A program made the translations under genes and the position numbers. Shown piece after piece: positions 31,397-37,404 of a stretch of 37,404 nt of DNA. The DNA is from a virus. A model generated the notes under the pieces. The model was given only the letters and a program-made list of their open reading frames with translations, had not been told where the DNA came from and did not search any database. The DNA lies in the IMG/VR virus record IMGVR_UViG_3300025649_000163, positions 1-37,404 of that record; one strand, 5' to 3'. Every line of letters starts with the position of its first letter. Within the stretch, counting starts at the first letter, position 1.

Positions 31397-31984
31397 ATGA
31401 ATATTTCAGCAAGACGACTTAAAAAGATGGGTGCTTGTAGCGACGGTCTCGACTGGTTTCGTGAAAATTATGGAACAAAAAACGTTAACGCTGTTGATGC
31501 GTTGAGGTTGTCTCTAAGGCAAAACAAACACTCTGATTGTAATTGGTTTTTATCTACAGCGCTAAACCGCGGTAACAAAATACGATATGCGTGTTATGCG
31601 GCCAAACAAGTGCTTGAAATCTTTGAGGACCAATATCCAAATGAAAAAAGGCCGCGACAAGCAATTAATGCGGCACTAAAATGTATTAAAAATGATACGA
31701 ATAAAAACCGTGAGGCGGCAAGGGCGGCAAGTGGGGCGGCATGGACGGCGGCAAGTGAGGCGGCAAGTGATGCGGCAAATGAGGCGGCAAGGACGGCGGC
31801 AAGTGAGGCGGCGTGGGCGGCATGGGCGGCGGCAAGGACGGCGGCAAGTGAGGCAAGTGAGGCGGCAAGGACGGCGGCAAGTGAGGCGGCAAGGGCGGCA
31901 TGGGCGGCGGCAAGTGAGGCGGCAATGTATAAAAAAATAATTGCACGCGGAATTAAACTTTTGCAAGAGCAGGAGATAAAATAA
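31397..31984 (+). CDS. Imm-5-like alanine-rich repeat protein
   Basis: 195 residues from ATG 31397 (AAAGGAGACAAC upstream); a longer frame runs through the promoter and is not used. N-terminal domain (RRLKKMGACSDGLDWFRENY, RYACYAAKQVLEIFEDQYPN, EKRPRQAINAALKCIKN) matches the phage/bacterial family annotated as putative immunity proteins (Imm-5-like), in which RPRQAI precedes a long alanine helix. Residues about 100-175 are a degenerate repeat of A-A-x-x-A pattern (TAASEAARTAASEAA) encoded by GGCGGCAAG-like units, so length can vary. The C-terminus ends KKIIARGIKLLQEQEIK. Function unproven. Confidence 0.75.
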   Translation: MNISARRLKKMGACSDGLDWFRENYGTKNVNAVDALRLSLRQNKHSDCNWFLSTALNRGNKIRYACYAAKQVLEIFEDQYPNEKRPRQAINAALKCIKNDTNKNREAARAASGAAWTAASEAASDAANEAARTAASEAAWAAWAAARTAASEASEAARTAASEAARAAWAAASEAAMYKKIIARGIKLLQEQEIK

Positions 31985-32007
31985 CAACAAGAAAAGGGGT
32001 TACGACA

Positions 32008-32538
32008 ATGAGAATAAAAAAGACTAATCTGTATACATGCGATGAAGCAAGCGACGATTTAAAAGAAAAAATTATTGCTAAGAATTATGACATTAATGTT
32101 TCTGATCACTCCTGGCAGGAAGCAACATACGGAGATATTGAGCGTGCCGGCTTAAAATGCCTAGGCTTTGACCTTAACATGGGTTCATTTTGCGAGCTTA
32201 AGCCGTGTTTAGACTATGACATTATCGCTAAAAATATCATGGAAGAACATGGAGAAAATTGCGAGACATACAAAGATGCGAGAAATTTTTTGCTTGATAT
32301 TAAAACAATACAAGAAAATAATCCTTTTCCGGCGTCCTGTGCAGATGATGAAGAAGATGATATTCAGGATAAAATTGATGATTTGACGGCCGAAGCCGAG
32401 CAAGAATTTTTAAATTGTCTACAAAACGATTATTTATATATTTTGCGCGCAGATTATGAATATTTAACAACAGAAGCGGCTATTTTGAAACGATGCAATG
32501 ATTATTATTTTAATGAAAACGGCGAAATTGACTACTAA
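32008..32538 (+). CDS. Conserved-type accessory phage protein, 176 aa
   Basis: ATG 32008 behind AAAAGGGG. Acidic protein with a start that resembles a family found in gut phages and mobile elements (LYTCDEASDDLKEKIIAKNY, then DIERAGLKCLGFDLNMGSFC) and the ending EYLTTEAAILKRCNDYYFNE with NGEIDY. These proteins are often annotated as antitoxin-like or hypothetical. The last 39 bp were copied to the end of the LRR gene at 30217-30939. No catalytic motif seen. Confidence 0.65.
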   Translation: MRIKKTNLYTCDEASDDLKEKIIAKNYDINVSDHSWQEATYGDIERAGLKCLGFDLNMGSFCELKPCLDYDIIAKNIMEEHGENCETYKDARNFLLDIKTIQENNPFPASCADDEEDDIQDKIDDLTAEAEQEFLNCLQNDYLYILRADYEYLTTEAAILKRCNDYYFNENGEIDY

Positions 32539-32562
32539 CCAACTAATAAAAAAGAGGACATT

Positions 32563-32727
32563 ATGAAAATCGAAAACATGACAAGCAGCAGAGGAAACAA
32601 AGTAGCAAATCAATTTATAATTGTTGATGCCGAACACAACGGCCAAATTGGCGCATTTTTCCAAAGCTATAACACCGTGGTCGCTTTCAGATCAGGCGTA
32701 TATATTTTAGCAAACCTTAACAAATAG
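32563..32727 (+). CDS. Small conserved-type protein (DUF8033-like), 54 aa
   Basis: ATG 32563 behind AAGAGG. The sequence MKIENMTSSRGNKVANQFII, then AFFQSYNTVVAFRSGVYIL follows the pattern of a widespread small phage protein family (ANQF...FQSY core). It is predicted as a compact beta protein. Function unknown. Confidence 0.65.
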   Translation: MKIENMTSSRGNKVANQFIIVDAEHNGQIGAFFQSYNTVVAFRSGVYILANLNK

Positions 32728-32741
32728 AAGGCAGGTGCAAT

Positions 32742-32892
32742 ATGACAATGCGCGACTTTATTAAAAACAACCGAGGGGAATTGTGACAGCGTAGCTCCAC
32801 AACACCCAAAAAATGACGGAGAGTTGCAATCGTGGATTAATAATGACGAAAGTCTGTATCTTTGGGCAAAGCGGGAAGGAGTTAAAATATGA
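32742..32892 (+). pseudogene. Frameshifted small phage gene
   Basis: ATG 32742 begins MTMRDFIKNNRGEL and stops at TGA 32784-32786. In the next phase the protein continues CDSVAPQHPKNDGELQSWIN, then NDESLYLWAKREGVKI, ending with TGA 32890-32892 that overlaps the next ATG. Together the halves match a known small phage protein layout (RDFIK.NR.EID ... NDE..W..NDE.LY.WA..EGV.I). One base too many near 32781-32785 explains the break. Could be true decay, sequencing error or programmed frameshifting. Confidence 0.65.
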
Positions 32893-33161
32893 GTTATCCA
32901 ATATTGCCGCGCAGAGTATTTAATAGTCCTCTAATCGAATATGCAAACTTTCAAGACGGAAGCCATATAAACCTGATAAGACTTATTAAACCTTACGCAA
33001 ATGGGCAGGCGTATGCTGTCCACGAAACAACAAAAAGCGCGTTTTGTAGTAATGGAATGTTTAAAACATACCGGAGAGCAAAGGAAAAATTTAATTTAAT
33101 GGTAGAAAACGGAAAGAGAGAATCAATACTAATTGAACACAAAACAACTTGTAATTTTTAA
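32889..33161 (+). CDS. Hypothetical accessory protein, 90 aa
   Basis: Overlaps the upstream frameshifted gene by 4 bp (ATGA). Basic and aromatic protein (PILPRRVFNSPLIEYANFQD, then KPYANGQAYAVHETTK) with a helical end (TYRRAKEKFNLMVENGKRES). Not recognised. The overlap implies that the upstream gene once supplied translational coupling. Confidence 0.6.
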   Translation: MSYPILPRRVFNSPLIEYANFQDGSHINLIRLIKPYANGQAYAVHETTKSAFCSNGMFKTYRRAKEKFNLMVENGKRESILIEHKTTCNF

Positions 33162-33249
33162 CAATGGCGGGCTTTATTATGATACAGCGGAAGTAAGCGC
33201 AATCCGCAAAGAGATTGAGGAAGAGGAAGAGGAAGAAGAAGAGAAATAG
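33133..33249 (+). CDS. Small acidic-tailed protein with TTG start, 38 aa
   Basis: TTG 33133 is inside the end of the previous gene. Product: MNTKQLVIFNNGGLYYDTAE, then VSAIRKEIEEE with a run of eight glutamates and a final lysine. Front half looks like genuine protein; no ATG fits this phase and the ribosome site is weak (GAGAGA). Part of its sequence (33179-33202) recurs after the LRR gene at 30936-30959. Could be the remnant of a longer gene. Confidence 0.4.
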   Translation: MNTKQLVIFNNGGLYYDTAEVSAIRKEIEEEEEEEEEK

Positions 33250-33262
33250 CAACCACCACCAC

Positions 33263-33288
33263 AGCCGGACTATACATCCGGCTTTTTT
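33263..33288 (+). terminator. Rho-independent terminator ending the accessory island
   Basis: AGCCGGA (33263-33269), loop CTATACA, TCCGGCT (33277-33283), then six T. Lies between the plus-strand island and the convergent minus-strand operon; the minus-strand reading also folds but lacks a T run. Confidence 0.85.
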
Positions 33289-33289
33289 C

Positions 33290-33481
33290 TTATTCTCGCA
33301 TTAACTCAATGGCTAAGCCTGTTAAATCGGAAACTAGCGCAGTTTTGTCAGCGATACAGCGTATTACTAAAGTAATATCACCACGTTCAAATGCTTCCGC
33401 TTCATCCGCGCATAGCTGCCTGTATTTATTCTCTATGTTTGTCCGACATTCTGCTAATTCTTTTTTTCGATCATCTGTCAT
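33290..33481 (-). CDS. Small helical protein, 63 aa, last gene of the rusA operon
   Basis: ATG 33481 lies one base after the rusA stop, with GAAGGAG inside the rusA end. Sequence as in the duplicate at 31032-31223 except one residue. Helical, with cysteines at three places (AECRTNI, RQLCADEA, IRCIADK). Position suggests a recombination or replication accessory. Function unknown. Confidence 0.7.
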   Translation of the reverse strand: MTDDRKKELAECRTNIENKYRQLCADEAEAFERGDITLVIRCIADKTALVSDLTGLAIELMRE

Positions 33482-33482
33482 T

Positions 33483-33905
33483 TTAAACTCCTTCTCTTAA
33501 TAATTTAATGTTTATACCACAATATGCACCTTCTTCGGCATATCTCTTACAAGCTACGATTGTACTTACCTGTGAATCATCGAGCCAAAACTGTTCAGTT
33601 CTTGTTATCGCATCCATTACGAGCTTAACCATGTTGTCAAGATCTGGTTTTTTAACGTGTGGAGAGCCATATGCACTTTTTAAGCGACTTTTAGGAGTTG
33701 ACGTAGGTATGGGCATATCAAAAGACAAATAAAGGCTTACAGGGCAAGTATGCGGTGCATGTGGCGCATTTTCTAAGGCACACACAATAATAACATCCTC
33801 GGCTTGTTTGGTTTTGTTCGGCGTATAGACATGCCCTGTTTTAGTCATGCGCGGTCTGCCTTTTGCTGTTGGCTTCATTGGTATAAAAAATTCTATTGCT
33901 TTCAT
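33483..33905 (-). CDS. rusA: RusA-family Holliday junction resolvase
   Basis: 140 residues. Family start IEFFIPMKPTAKGRPRMTK, catalytic KKPDLDNMVKLVMDAI (Asp88, Asp90) and WLDDSQVSTIVACKRYAEEG (Asp109/110 region), matching the RusA acidic residues and downstream beta strand. RusA cuts four-way DNA junctions formed during recombination-dependent replication, which fits the annealing protein and exonuclease in the left operon. ATG 33905 behind GGCGGGGAAAAG. Confidence 0.9.
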   Translation of the reverse strand: MKAIEFFIPMKPTAKGRPRMTKTGHVYTPNKTKQAEDVIIVCALENAPHAPHTCPVSLYLSFDMPIPTSTPKSRLKSAYGSPHVKKPDLDNMVKLVMDAITRTEQFWLDDSQVSTIVACKRYAEEGAYCGINIKLLREGV

Positions 33906-33954
33906 CTTTTCCCCGCCCCCATTATAAACCTTATTATTTCAACTAATCCTCCCC

Positions 33955-34149
33955 TCAGTTTTTTCGTTTCCCCGCTCTCATGGTTGCCTTAATTAGATCA
34001 TCAAAAGTTCTGTGCTTCCGGCTTATATACCAACACTCGCTATTTGTGCATGTAGCCCGGTACCAATAATTCCCAACGTCAAGTATTTTGAGTTGAGATC
34101 CACATACGCTGCACGGTGCTAGTTGTTTTTCTGCTTCTGTAAAAGTCAT
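33955..34149 (-). CDS. Small zinc-ribbon protein, 64 aa
   Basis: CSVCG at 13-17 and CTNSECW at about 34-40 form a ribbon of the type often found in phage Lar-like or restriction-alleviation-like proteins; the spacing WYRATCTNSEC is typical of that broad group. It overlaps the upstream gene by 4 bp. Family membership is tentative; zinc binding is well supported. Confidence 0.65.
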   Translation of the reverse strand: MTFTEAEKQLAPCSVCGSQLKILDVGNYWYRATCTNSECWYISRKHRTFDDLIKATMRAGKRKN

Positions 34150-34454
34150 CCCCCCATCCTCCTAAACCTAAGATGTTGTGTGCATACATTACTTATGCCA
34201 TCAGTAAATTCATCTATCGTATTTACATGATGGACAAACCTGCAACACCTTTCCCCTTTTTTTGTAATTGCAATACATTGATTTTCAATTATTGATTGCT
34301 CGTAAGTATACAATTTCTTTATAGAAACACCCCAATTTTTAGCCAAATATTTACGCGGATTTTTCTTGAATATTTTAAAATCATCGTGGCCTATTATAAT
34401 ATTTCCGAAACAACTATACATGGCAACCTCAGATTCATATAAAAAGTTATTCAT
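34146..34454 (-). CDS. Zinc-binding motif protein (CxAxTKKGxxC type), 102 aa
   Basis: ATG 34454 overlaps the upstream stop (ATGA). The middle carries QCIAITKKGERCCRFVHHVN and then VCTQHL, the C...C...C..H arrangement of a small treble-clef module that occurs in many phage and bacterial proteins. The N-terminal half (GHDDFKIFKKNPRKYLAKNW) is basic. The module may bind nucleic acid; the function is unknown. Confidence 0.6.
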   Translation of the reverse strand: MNNFLYESEVAMYSCFGNIIIGHDDFKIFKKNPRKYLAKNWGVSIKKLYTYEQSIIENQCIAITKKGERCCRFVHHVNTIDEFTDGISNVCTQHLRFRRMGG

Positions 34455-34549
34455 TTCCTACCCTCCTCAATAAAGTCAATCAGATTTTGTATTACCACCC
34501 TTGCCCGTTCTTTTCCTTTTGGTCTCATTGGTACAAAAAATTGAATCAT
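34451..34549 (-). CDS. RusA N-terminus-like fragment, 32 aa
   Basis: ATG 34549 overlaps the upstream stop and its own TGA overlaps the next ATG, so it is embedded in the operon. The first residues (IQFFVPMRPKGKERARV) match the first 17 residues of RusA (IEFFIPMKPTAKGRPRM) with nine identities, then the sequence departs (VIQNLIDFIEEGRK) and stops. It contains no catalytic aspartates. It looks like the remnant of a second rusA gene, kept as a short coupled frame. Confidence 0.55.
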   Translation of the reverse strand: MIQFFVPMRPKGKERARVVIQNLIDFIEEGRK

Positions 34550-35109
34550 TCAGCTGCCCCCCATAAGGTTTGTTCACAGTATAGCTGCCGTTCACGTTTG
34601 CGCTCCATGCCCGCATCAGCGTGGTCACGTCCTGTTATAAGTTTTACTTGATCCTCAACTATGTGCTTACCGCAAGTCATTTGCTCCGGCGTTGAATGTG
34701 GTTGTATATCATCGTTTGGGAATACCTCATTATAAAACGGTTCATTAACATATTTTGATGTCCTGCATTTATGACATCGTGCTGAATATTGATATCGAAC
34801 ATTGTTTATCTCTTTCCAGTAGTCAATACACCCCAGTGAATCACAATAGGTACAACCTATCTTCGTGTCCGCTACCTTTTTAGTCTGACATTGCTTTATA
34901 GAGCTTTCAATGTTTGCCTTGTTCATCTTGGTTGGCGGTGCGCTTGCAAGGCGGTTAAAGCCTGCCCTGACTTCGTCTGTTGTGTATTTATAGCCGAAGT
35001 TCTCATAGTAAGCTTTTGGTATACGTGGCTTTATTCCAAACCCGCACAAGTCATATAGCTTTATCATTTCCCGCTCAAAAGAATCTTCTGATATCGGATA
35101 ATTTGTCAT
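34546..35109 (-). CDS. Zinc-finger protein of the replication operon, 187 aa
   Basis: Helical N-terminal half (EREMIKLYDLCGFGIKPRIP, then GYKYTTDEVRAGFNRLASAP) followed by a zinc module: CTYCDSLGCIDYW with CHKCRTSKY, and a polar tail ending EQTLWGAAE. A helical domain joined to a zinc ribbon behind a replisome-organiser-like gene suggests a helicase loader or replication accessory, as in many phage operons. Start ATG 35109; separated from the upstream gene by 9 bp. Confidence 0.65.
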   Translation of the reverse strand: MTNYPISEDSFEREMIKLYDLCGFGIKPRIPKAYYENFGYKYTTDEVRAGFNRLASAPPTKMNKANIESSIKQCQTKKVADTKIGCTYCDSLGCIDYWKEINNVRYQYSARCHKCRTSKYVNEPFYNEVFPNDDIQPHSTPEQMTCGKHIVEDQVKLITGRDHADAGMERKRERQLYCEQTLWGAAE

Positions 35110-35118
35110 TTTTACACC

Positions 35119-35901
35119 CTAAATATAAGCGTTTGGATCAACTTTTTCTTCAACAGTATCAAAATCTCCGGCCATAACTTTTGTGACCGATTCAGGTTTA
35201 CACAACCAGCTTAACCCGAGTTTTATTTTCCTCTGTCTTTTTCCGGTTGCCCTTCTCATAAGCCAATCTGATTTTTTTATACGGTCAACATATGTTTTCC
35301 AGTTCTCAATTTTCTTAAACACTTCGCATTCAGAAACAAAGCTGTCAATTAAATCAAATTGCATGCTTGAGATAAGCGGTGCATCAAGTCCGAGTTCGGG
35401 AAGTTCGGTGTGTAGGTAATCTTTTAATTCTTCAATATTATAGTCTTTAACAGTATCTTCATCTTCACTTTCACTTTCACTTTCACTTTCAGAGTTTGCT
35501 TTAGCATTTGCTTTAGCAAACTGAGTCTTTTTACCACCCTTAAAACCAGCAGAAGAGCGCTTTAGAGAAATGTCATTGTCTTTAATCATTCGCTTTTGCA
35601 GCAACTTAGCACCGTCTTGTTGTATTACATCATTCAAAAGAAGCTCTTTAAGTGAACGCTCTATGGTTTCAACATCATATGGCATTGGCTTGGCAAGCTT
35701 ACAAGCAAAGTCCAAGCAAGTAGAAGGCTCCTGCTTGACATTTTGCTTTAGCAAAAGAACGCCGTATTCCTTCTGTTTATGAAGTATACAGAGAAGCCTG
35801 ATATACACGCCGGTTGTTTCTGCCGAGCATTCCATCAGCTTTTCATCTGTCAGGAAATCTTGGACATAAAGTGGTAGGTATGGTTGGTTACGTAATGCCA
35901 T
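35119..35901 (-). CDS. Replisome-organiser-like (DUF1376-type N-terminus) protein
   Basis: 260 residues. The start NQPYLPLYVQDFLTDEKLME, then TGVYIRLLCILHKQKEYGVL is the hallmark of phage replication-initiation/replisome organiser proteins with an N-terminal winged-helix-like domain. A run of basic residues, a serine/glutamate tract (SESESESEDED at about 137-148), and a C-terminal helical region (SWLCKPESVTKVMAGDFDTV) follow. It probably binds the origin and recruits helicase. First gene of the minus-strand replication operon; the adjacent 35921-36035 structure is a candidate origin. Confidence 0.75.
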   Translation of the reverse strand: MALRNQPYLPLYVQDFLTDEKLMECSAETTGVYIRLLCILHKQKEYGVLLLKQNVKQEPSTCLDFACKLAKPMPYDVETIERSLKELLLNDVIQQDGAKLLQKRMIKDNDISLKRSSAGFKGGKKTQFAKANAKANSESESESESEDEDTVKDYNIEELKDYLHTELPELGLDAPLISSMQFDLIDSFVSECEVFKKIENWKTYVDRIKKSDWLMRRATGKRQRKIKLGLSWLCKPESVTKVMAGDFDTVEEKVDPNAYI

Positions 35902-35920
35902 TATGTAATACCAAAAAAAA

Positions 35921-36035
35921 TTGCCCGTGCAGAGCTGTAATCATAAAATAAGAGCCTAAAGGCAGGAATTCTATGCACTGCACGGGCAAACTGTTTGTAT
36001 TTTAGATACATTACAACTCCTAATTTATGATTACA
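35921..36035. other. Interleaved inverted repeats (origin or regulatory candidate)
   Basis: Arms A 35921-35932 and A' 35978-35989 (TTGCCCGTGCAG / CTGCACGGGCAA) and arms B 35936-35947 and B' 36024-36035 (TGTAATCATAAA / TTTATGATTACA) are both 12-bp perfect complements in the order A-B-A'-B', a pseudoknot-type topology, with a further small stem GCC-TAAA-GGC inside. It lies between the replication operon (leftward) and promoter P3 (rightward), where a replication origin or shared control region would be expected. Confidence 0.6.
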
Positions 36036-36113
36036 CCTTCTATGTAAAATATTAATTCCCGAATTGCAAGTCTTTTTTTTAGCCGTCCTGCATTGCATAT
36101 ACCATGCCAACAC

Positions 36114-36249
36114 ACGAAAATAGTGCTAAATATTTATTTTTAAAAAAGTGAAAATAAATGAAAATAATACTTGCAATATGATATCAAGATGCTATACTGT
36201 AATCAAGATCGAGAACGCAAACGCAAACACAAACAGCAAAGGGGAAAAC
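36114..36249 (+). promoter_or_regulatory. Repeated promoter block, copy P3
   Basis: TTGCAA (36171-36176), 16-bp spacer containing GATATC, TATACT (36193-36198); A-rich upstream part and an AATAGTGCTAAATATTTA stretch shared with P1. The leader again contains CGCAAACGCAAACACAAACA and AAAGGGGAAAAC. Drives the LRR gene at 36250 and, if the ends join, the whole early operon up to 6.9 kb. Confidence 0.75.
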
Positions 36250-36819
36250 ATGACAATCACCGAAAAAGCCAGAAAATACGAAATTGACAATAACGGACAT
36301 TGTAATATCCCCGGCAGCGTTACTAGCATAGAGCCTTGTGCGTTTTCTGACTGCACCGGGCTGAAAAGTATTACCATCCCCGACAGCGTTACCAGCATAG
36401 GGGTGCATGCGTTTTGGGGTTGCACCGGGCTGACAAGCGTGACCATCCCCGGCAGCGTTACTAGCATAGGGATGTGTGCGTTTTCCAATTGCACATGGCT
36501 GAAAAGTATTACCATCCCCGACAGTGTTACCAGCATAGGGGCGTATGCGTTTTGGGGTTGCACAGGGCTGAAAAGTATTACCATCCCCGACAGCGTTACC
36601 AGCATAGGGATGTATGCGTTTTCCAATTGCACAGGGCTGAAAAGCGTGACAACCCATAAACACACGATTATAGTAATTGACGACAGGTGGCTACAAATCG
36701 GGTGCAAGTGCGAGACTCGGGACTGGTGGTTATCTGACGAGGGAAAACAATACGGGCTGGATAATGGTTACACTGAGGAAGATATTGAAACTTATCGAGC
36801 GATAAAGGAGACAGAGTAA
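36250..36819 (+). CDS. BspA-like LRR protein, five-repeat copy under promoter P3
   Basis: 189 residues from ATG 36250; the open frame continues upstream through P3, which is not translated. N-cap [18 protein letters not shown], units PC/SD/TG, VH/WG/TG, MC/SN/TW, AY/WG/TG and MY/SN/TG, then the common cap ending RAIKETE. Its C-cap is identical at almost every base to the left-edge copy, pointing to recent duplication or gene conversion. Its stop overlaps the start of the coiled-coil gene (TAATG). Confidence 0.9.
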   Translation: MTITEKARKYEIDNNGHCNIPGSVTSIEPCAFSDCTGLKSITIPDSVTSIGVHAFWGCTGLTSVTIPGSVTSIGMCAFSNCTWLKSITIPDSVTSIGAYAFWGCTGLKSITIPDSVTSIGMYAFSNCTGLKSVTTHKHTIIVIDDRWLQIGCKCETRDWWLSDEGKQYGLDNGYTEEDIETYRAIKETE

Positions 36820-37124
36820 TGGAAAGACCAGATAATGAAATGGCCATTTTAACATGCAAAGTAAAAAAAGAAGAACTAAAACCGATTGGCGATTATATCT
36901 TATATATTGAAGATCGCATCACCGCCCTCGAAGCCGAACTGAAAGCCGCGCAAGACCACGCAGCAACTATGGAAGCGAAACTTAAAAACAGTGTGCCGTT
37001 TGAGGTGTTTAAATATCGGTGCGACATGCGCTTCTTTTTACCATCAGAGCCAAACTATAGATGCCCTAACGCACCAATATCTTTTGACTGCACCGCCGAT
37101 AACTGTCCGCTAACGAAAGGATAA
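36819..37124 (+). CDS. Coiled-coil protein with cysteine-rich module (paralogue of 5550-5921)
   Basis: 101 residues, ATG 36819 coupled to the LRR stop. Starts [20 protein letters not shown], then the shared helix [19 protein letters not shown] and the shared four-cysteine module ([29 protein letters not shown]). It lacks the central segment of its paralogue. It precedes another LRR gene by 2 bp, repeating the same gene pair as at 5550-6466. Likely partners, by strict linkage. Confidence 0.8.
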   Translation: MERPDNEMAILTCKVKKEELKPIGDYILYIEDRITALEAELKAAQDHAATMEAKLKNSVPFEVFKYRCDMRFFLPSEPNYRCPNAPISFDCTADNCPLTKG

Positions 37125-37126
37125 AC

Positions 37127-37404
37127 ATGAAATACGAAATTGACAATAACGGACATTGTAATATCCCCGACAGTGTTACCAGCATAGGGATGCATGCGTT
37201 TTCTTATTGCATGGGGCTGAAAAGTATTACCATCCCCGACAGCGTTACCAGCATAGGGGAGAGTGCGTTTTCTGACTGCACCGGGCTGAAAAGTATTACC
37301 ATCCCCGACAGCGTTACCAGCATAGGGATGCATGCGTTTTCTTATTGCATGGGGCTGAAAAGTATTACCATCCCCGACAGCGTTACCAGCATAGGGGTGA
37401 GTGC
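37127..37404 (+). CDS. BspA-like LRR protein, 3' end cut by window edge
   Basis: ATG 37127 behind GAAAGGATAAAC; 92 codons to the edge. N-cap [16 protein letters not shown], then units MH/SY/MG, ES/SD/TG, MH/SY/MG and the start of one with VS. The same alternating order starts the gene at the left edge, whose phase is compatible if about 20 bases are missing. The two fragments are thus probably one gene with eight or so units. Confidence 0.85.
   Translation, partial: MKYEIDNNGHCNIPDSVTSIGMHAFSYCMGLKSITIPDSVTSIGESAFSDCTGLKSITIPDSVTSIGMHAFSYCMGLKSITIPDSVTSIGVS
37178..37404 (+). repeat. 69-bp LRR unit array reaching the right edge, matching the left edge
   Basis: The array repeats the unit order of bases 1-250 with about three base differences over about 200 bp. 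Similar 69-bp arrays occupy 1-276, 5950-6295, 30270-30750 and 36305-36645. Units differ mostly at six codons and hardly at all elsewhere. They are coding repeats, not CRISPR or iterons. Confidence 0.8.

Larger units (their letters stand above)
33241..33511. repeat. 271-bp direct duplication, copy 2
   Basis: Counterpart of 30983-31253. It includes the terminator 33263-33288, the 63-aa gene and its ribosome site, and ends inside the rusA gene's 3' end. As it merges smoothly into rusA, this copy is probably the original. Confidence 0.9.

Noticed and set aside
31686-31946. Proline-rich minus-strand frames opposite the alanine-rich repeat
   Set aside because: They are the reverse reading of the GGCGGCAAG repeat; low-complexity antisense frames arise automatically.
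35901-36113. 70-codon minus-strand open frame over the interleaved inverted repeats
   Set aside because: No ribosome site, unlikely composition, and the sequence is better explained by the two 12-bp inverted repeats and promoter region.
1-37404. Diversity-generating retroelement
   Set aside because: No reverse transcriptase or template repeat is present, and substitutions in the LRR units are not limited to adenine positions.

Overview
The window reads as an essentially complete genome (about 37.4 kb) of a tailed phage with a T7-like (podovirus) virion. Support comes from one uninterrupted minus-strand block of packaging and virion genes: large terminase, a PF12236-type head-to-tail connector, scaffold, major capsid protein, tail tubular proteins A and B, and three internal core/ejection proteins of rising size. 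A short-tailed phage with an internal core that must cross an envelope, an M15 endolysin and three proteins with Sec signal peptides points to a Gram-negative host; the species cannot be told from sequence alone. I see no integrase, no phage RNA polymerase, no DNA polymerase and no tRNA, so the phage probably depends on host polymerases and is probably lytic, though one palindromic operator pair suggests a DNA-binding regulator.

Layout. (1) 36.1 kb to the right edge and from the left edge to 6.9 kb, plus strand: an early/recombination operon. It holds leucine-rich-repeat (LRR) genes, small zinc-binding and coiled-coil proteins, a winged-helix protein, a single-strand annealing protein, a PD-(D/E)XK exonuclease and, at the end, a membrane-anchored lysozyme-like enzyme. 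(2) 6.99 to 29.8 kb, minus strand: the late operon, read from about 29.8 kb down to a strong terminator at 7.4 kb. The order is small-terminase candidate, terminase, connector, scaffold, capsid, tail tube, core proteins, three exported proteins, lysis genes and one broken gene. (3) 29.9 to 33.25 kb, plus strand: an accessory island of two transcription units with an LRR gene, an alanine-rich Imm-5-like protein and several small proteins. (4) 33.29 to 35.9 kb, minus strand: a replication/recombination operon (replisome-organiser-like protein, zinc-ribbon protein, RusA resolvase, small zinc proteins).

The standout feature is a family of near-identical LRR genes (both window edges, 5.9 kb, 30.2 kb, 36.25 kb). 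They are built from 69-bp units whose backbone is almost invariant while six codons per unit vary: 20 different six-residue combinations among 24 complete units. All share one C-terminal cap. Three transcription units in regions 1 and 3 begin with the same promoter block (a TTGCAA / 16 bp / TATACT-type site with an A-rich upstream element), and two of the three carry LRR genes. Duplicated blocks, patchwork junctions and broken genes surround them, so the plus-strand islands look like a recombination-driven, reshuffling accessory system. Both window edges lie inside LRR arrays with the same unit order and compatible reading frame, which suggests that the right and left edges join, with perhaps about 20 bases missing, in a circular or circularly permuted genome.
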